From: Micromonospora purpureochromogenes
Lineage (GTDB): Bacteria > Actinomycetota > Actinomycetes > Mycobacteriales > Micromonosporaceae
Direction of reading: 5' to 3'
NCBI RefSeq assembly: GCF_900091515.1
Contig: NZ_LT607410.1
Span: 3,286,001 to 3,350,000 of the forward strand
DNA: 64,000 bases
Part shown: positions 63,176 through 64,000 of the stretch, piece by piece
How positions within the stretch are numbered: the first letter of the stretch is position 1
Layout of the letters: the number at the start of each line of letters is the position of its first letter
Translations under genes and position numbers: made by a program
The notes under the pieces: generated by a model
The model's database searches: none
Told to the model about the DNA's origin: nothing
The model's input: only the letters and a program-made list of their open reading frames with translations

Positions 63176-64000
63176 ATGCGCGAGCAGAGTTCACCGGCCA
63201 CCCGTCTCACGCCCACCGCGGTGGCGGACCTCGCCGCGGTGGCGGCGCGCTGCGCCGCCGCGTCCGAGGCCGACCGCCGGCTCGACCCGGACGTCGTGCG
63301 CGCCCTGATCGACGCCGGGTTCGCGCGTCACTTCGCGCCCACCCGGCACGGCGGCAACGCCGGCACCTTCACCGACCTGACCTGCGCCGTCGCCCGGATC
63401 GGGGAGGCCTGCACGGCGACGGCCTGGTGCGCCTCCCTGGTGGCGAACCTGGGCCGGATGGCGGGGCTGCTCCCGGCCGAGGGCCAGGCGGAGGTGTGGG
63501 CGGACGGTCCCGACACGGTGGTGGTGGGGTCGCTGAGCCCGACCGGCCGTGCCGAGCCGGTCTCCGGTGGCTGGCGGCTCTCCGGGCGGTGGGCCTACAT
63601 CAGTGCCGTGGGCTTCGCGGACTGGGCCCTGCTCTGCGGCGAGATCCCCTCCGACGGCCCGCCGGCGGCCCGGGTGTTCGCCGTGCCGCGCGCCGCCTAC
63701 GAGATCACCGACACCTGGTTCAACGTGGGGATGGCCGCGACCGGGAGCAACACCGTCGTCGTGCGGGACGTCCTCGTCCCGGACGCCAGGTCCTTCGACC
63801 GCGCGCACCTGTTCACCGGCGCCGCGGCCGCCTCCACCGAGCCCTGTCACGTGGTGCCGTTGCCGGCGGTCAACGGGCTGTCGTTCGTCGCCCCCGTGCT
63901 CGGCGCGGCGCGCGGGATGGAACGGGCCTGGACCGGCCACGTCGCCGAGAAGATCCGCTCCGCCGCCGGGTCCGGCCCGGTGCCGCCCCGGCGAACCGAG
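63176..64000 (+). CDS. Acyl-CoA-dehydrogenase-fold flavin monooxygenase (ActVA-ORF5/HsaA-like), truncated by window edge
   Basis: First 275 residues of an FMNH2-dependent oxygenase of the acyl-CoA dehydrogenase fold, open to the window end. Visible: RHFAPTRHGGNAGTF, CTATAWCASLVANLGRM, LSGRWAYISAVGFADWALLCGE and WFNVGMAATGSNTVVV. These match two-component aromatic hydroxylases that use a separate flavin reductase, here probably the one at 53280. The ATG has GAGGAGG upstream. It probably hydroxylates the aromatic polyketide. The C-terminal part is missing. Confidence 0.9.
   Translation, partial: MREQSSPATRLTPTAVADLAAVAARCAAASEADRRLDPDVVRALIDAGFARHFAPTRHGGNAGTFTDLTCAVARIGEACTATAWCASLVANLGRMAGLLPAEGQAEVWADGPDTVVVGSLSPTGRAEPVSGGWRLSGRWAYISAVGFADWALLCGEIPSDGPPAARVFAVPRAAYEITDTWFNVGMAATGSNTVVVRDVLVPDARSFDRAHLFTGAAAASTEPCHVVPLPAVNGLSFVAPVLGAARGMERAWTGHVAEKIRSAAGSGPVPPRRTE

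Overview
The window is about 73% GC, with strong third-position GC bias, many GTG starts and many leaderless genes in which a TANNNT box lies 6-8 nt before the start codon. Together with mycothiol-type enzymes, Lsr2 and a HAIR-controlled lon gene, this points to an actinomycete, most probably Micromonosporaceae (Micromonospora-like). The family assignment is an inference from style and gene content; there is no rRNA to confirm it. No tRNA, rRNA, CRISPR array or prophage was seen.

Region 1 (1-13 kb) is mostly housekeeping: an SDR fragment, a metallophosphoesterase, a hemerythrin-like protein, a secreted subtilase, an NnrD-type repair enzyme overlapping a histidine phosphatase, a secreted Asp-box beta-propeller and a secreted S15-type peptidase. 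An IS200/IS605-like element carrying only tnpB sits at the very 3' end of yciO, with both ends recognisable.

Region 2 (13-47 kb) is chromosomal core: a LigD-type polymerase, BkdR divergent from a translationally coupled branched-chain ketoacid dehydrogenase operon (E1alpha-E1beta-E2), a beta-helix protein, a lipoprotein L,D-transpeptidase, FKBP, DoxX and CBS-BON proteins, a DICT-domain protein, Lsr2, a divergent response regulator and histidine kinase, Mn-catalase with a putative Mn transporter, Lon behind a HAIR box, a DEAD-box helicase, and a DesK/DesR-type two-component pair. A second, divergent TnpB-like gene lies between a deaminase and a 2'-5' RNA ligase-like gene. It is enclosed by imperfect terminal inverted repeats and appears to lack the RuvC-II glutamate.

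Region 3 (47.3 kb to the right edge) is part of a type II polyketide gene cluster. The order KSalpha, CLF, ACP, didomain aromatase, metallo-beta-lactamase-fold cyclase, (secreted DUF5602-like), flavin reductase parallels the actinorhodin order actI-1,2,3 / actVII / actIV / actVB. An ActVA-ORF5-like flavin-dependent oxygenase starts at 63,176 and runs off the window. Between them are a HAPMO-like Baeyer-Villiger monooxygenase and a leftward set of tailoring genes: aldo/keto reductase, two DUF6081 paralogues, alpha/beta hydrolase, MDR reductase, lipocalin-like protein and a WrbA-type quinone reductase. A TetR regulator is divergent from wrbA. The ACP gene carries an apparent one-base deletion in a C-run near its 3' end. 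No ketoreductase is present within the window.
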